64,000 nucleotides of DNA from Denitromonas halophila (GTDB lineage Bacteria > Pseudomonadota > Gammaproteobacteria > Burkholderiales > Rhodocyclaceae), in NCBI RefSeq assembly GCF_007625155.1, contig NZ_VMNK01000002.1:62001-126000 (forward strand), in the 5' to 3' direction. This document shows, piece after piece, positions 62,611-64,000 of this stretch. Position 1 is the first letter of the stretch; each line of letters begins with the position of its first letter. Below the pieces are notes generated by a model. The model was not told the origin of the DNA. It ran no database searches and was given only the letters and a program-made list of their open reading frames with translations. Made by a program: the position numbers and the translations under genes.

Positions 62611-64000
62611 TCAAACCTTGAAGCCGGAAACGGACCCTTTCAGTTCGACGGCCAGATCGGCCAGTTCGCCAATGGATACGGCGGTTTGCTTGGTGCCGCG
62701 GGTGGTCTGTTCGGTAATGGCCTGGATGCCGCGCATGGACTCGGCCACGCGGGTGGCGCTGGCGGCCTGGCGTTGCGTGTCGGTGGAAATCTGTTCAATC
62801 AGCGAGGCGGTTTCGGACGACACGCTGCGGATCTCGACCAGGGCCTGACCGGCAGAGTCGGACAGGGCGGCACCGGCCACCACGTCGCGGGTGGCGGTTT
62901 CCATGGCGGATACCGCGTCCTGCGTGTCGGTCTGAATGGTCTTCACAATCGCCGAGATCTGCTTCGTGGCTTCGGCCGAGCGTTCGGCCAGTCGCTGCAC
63001 TTCTTCGGCAACCACCGTAAAGCCGCGGCCTGCTTCGCCGGCCGATGCGGCCTGAATGGCGGCGTTGAGGGCGAGTACGTTGGTCTGTTCGGTAATGTCG
63101 GAAATCAGTTCCACGATCTCGCCAATTTCTTGGGACGACTCGCCCAGGCGCTTGATGCGCTTGGAGGTCTCCTGGATCTTTTCGCGAATCTCGTTCATGC
63201 CCTTGATGGTGTTTTCCACCGCGTCACGGCCTTTGTTGGCCGAGTCGAGCGAGCGACGGGCCACCTGGGCGGACTGCATGGCAAGTTCGGAGGCTTCAGT
63301 CATGGAACGGGCCATCGACTGCACGGTATCGCCCACTTCTTCGAGTTCTTCGGACTGCCGCTGCGCGGCGCTGAGCAGCTCGTTGGAGGTGCGGCGGGCG
63401 GCCTCGGTGGCGCTGGTGACTCGGCCGGCCGCGTCGTTGATTCGACGCACCAGCACGGCGAGCTCTTCAACCGTGTAGTTCACCGAGTCGGCAATGGCGC
63501 CGGTGATGTCTTCGGTCACCGTGGCGCGGATGGTCAAGTCACCGTCGGCGAGGTCGCCCATTTCGTTCATCAGGCGAAGAATGGCCTGCTGGGTCTGGTT
63601 TCGCTCGTCTTCGGCAGACTTCTTCTGGCCTTCGGCTTCGAGCTGTCGGGCGCCGAGGTCGTCACGATACATTTTGACCATGGCGATCAGGGTCAGCACG
63701 GCCAGCGCACCAACGACGGCAATGGCCAGCGGCAGGGTGCCGAAACCGCCGTAGTAGTCGGCGTAGCTGCTGGTCAGCTGGTTGGCCTGTTCGGACAGCG
63801 GGCGGGCGTTGTCGATGATTCGGCGGCCGGCCTGCTTGGCCTGCACCAGATACTGAATGTTGCCGAGAATGCCGGAGACCGCGGCCAGACTTTCGTTGGC
63901 GACGGTTTCCAGTTCGGCAAGTTTTCCGCGGGTGGTGCCATCGGGCGTCATCTCTTTGAGCTGACCGAGAATCTCGCGGAAGCTGTTGGTGTCCTTGCCG
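62611..64000 (-). CDS. pilJ: Pilus chemoreceptor PilJ (methyl-accepting), partial
   Basis: The C-terminal 463 or so residues of a transmembrane chemoreceptor; the start lies beyond the right edge. Visible parts: end of the periplasmic domain, a membrane helix ([20 protein letters not shown]), a HAMP-like segment, and the MCP signalling helices with the hairpin tip [33 protein letters not shown]-type sequence. The open frame continues through base 64000, with an ATG at 63951 that is internal. Placement directly before chpA fits the pilGHIJ-chpA operon. Confidence 0.94.
   Translation of the reverse strand, partial: GKDTNSFREILGQLKEMTPDGTTRGKLAELETVANESLAAVSGILGNIQYLVQAKQAGRRIIDNARPLSEQANQLTSSYADYYGGFGTLPLAIAVVGALAVLTLIAMVKMYRDDLGARQLEAEGQKKSAEDERNQTQQAILRLMNEMGDLADGDLTIRATVTEDITGAIADSVNYTVEELAVLVRRINDAAGRVTSATEAARRTSNELLSAAQRQSEELEEVGDTVQSMARSMTEASELAMQSAQVARRSLDSANKGRDAVENTIKGMNEIREKIQETSKRIKRLGESSQEIGEIVELISDITEQTNVLALNAAIQAASAGEAGRGFTVVAEEVQRLAERSAEATKQISAIVKTIQTDTQDAVSAMETATRDVVAGAALSDSAGQALVEIRSVSSETASLIEQISTDTQRQAASATRVAESMRGIQAITEQTTRGTKQTAVSIGELADLAVELKGSVSGFKV

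Overview
The window reads as chromosomal DNA of a GC-rich betaproteobacterium, most likely of the Rhodocyclales (Azoarcus/Thauera/Aromatoleum type). This rests on the hup/hox/hyp hydrogenase gene order, the pilT-pilU / yggS-proC-yggT-yggU neighbourhood, the pyrR-pyrB-pyrC' cluster with a degenerate dihydroorotase, and a PilJ-ChpA chemosensory pair. The species call is inference; no rRNA, tRNA or CRISPR was seen.

Region 1 (1-31.8 kb) is an almost complete H2-oxidation island. hupSLC encode an uptake [NiFe]-hydrogenase with the two extra small-subunit cysteines of oxygen-tolerant membrane-bound enzymes. A 3.9-kb block of unrelated genes (HigA-like, LysR, GST, FMN-binding protein, OmpW) then separates hupC from the accessory run hupDFGHIJK-hypABFCDE-hoxX-hoxA. 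After four genes of no obvious H2 role (DUF302, NhaP antiporter, Pit transporter, small zinc-ribbon membrane protein) come the H2 sensor hoxBC, its kinase hoxJ, a c4-type cytochrome and hupE. HoxA is a sigma-54 activator, and three -24/-12 type promoters lie upstream of hupS, hupD and hupE. This fits one regulon: H2 sensed by HoxBC, signal through HoxJ to HoxA, transcription of structural, maturation and nickel-uptake genes.

The two large gaps around hypE (652 and 320 bp) are filled by three copies of a roughly 280-bp repeat with conserved stem-loops. Two copies are fused tail to tail at a perfect 30-bp palindrome. The tail of the repeat, GTAGGGCGGG, recurs alone elsewhere in the window and forms the stop codon of two genes. 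This is the most unusual structure here.

Region 2 (31.9-44.7 kb) holds a thioredoxin-fold YyaL-type protein behind a promoter overlapped by a long palindrome, a small cytochrome c, three consecutive minus-strand signalling genes (REC-PAS-GGDEF-EAL, HDOD-GAF-histidine kinase, degenerate EAL-HDOD), a ferredoxin-type reductase, an epimerase, a HemJ-like protein, an RNA methyltransferase, an orphan gene bracketed by repeats, and a LysE exporter.

Region 3 (44.8-64 kb) is mostly housekeeping: twitching ATPases PilU/PilT, the yggS-proC-yggT-yggU run, an acyl-CoA synthetase, the pyrimidine cluster yqgE-ruvX-pyrR-pyrB-pyrC', a photolyase, and the very large ChpA-type hybrid kinase with PilJ, which runs off the right edge.
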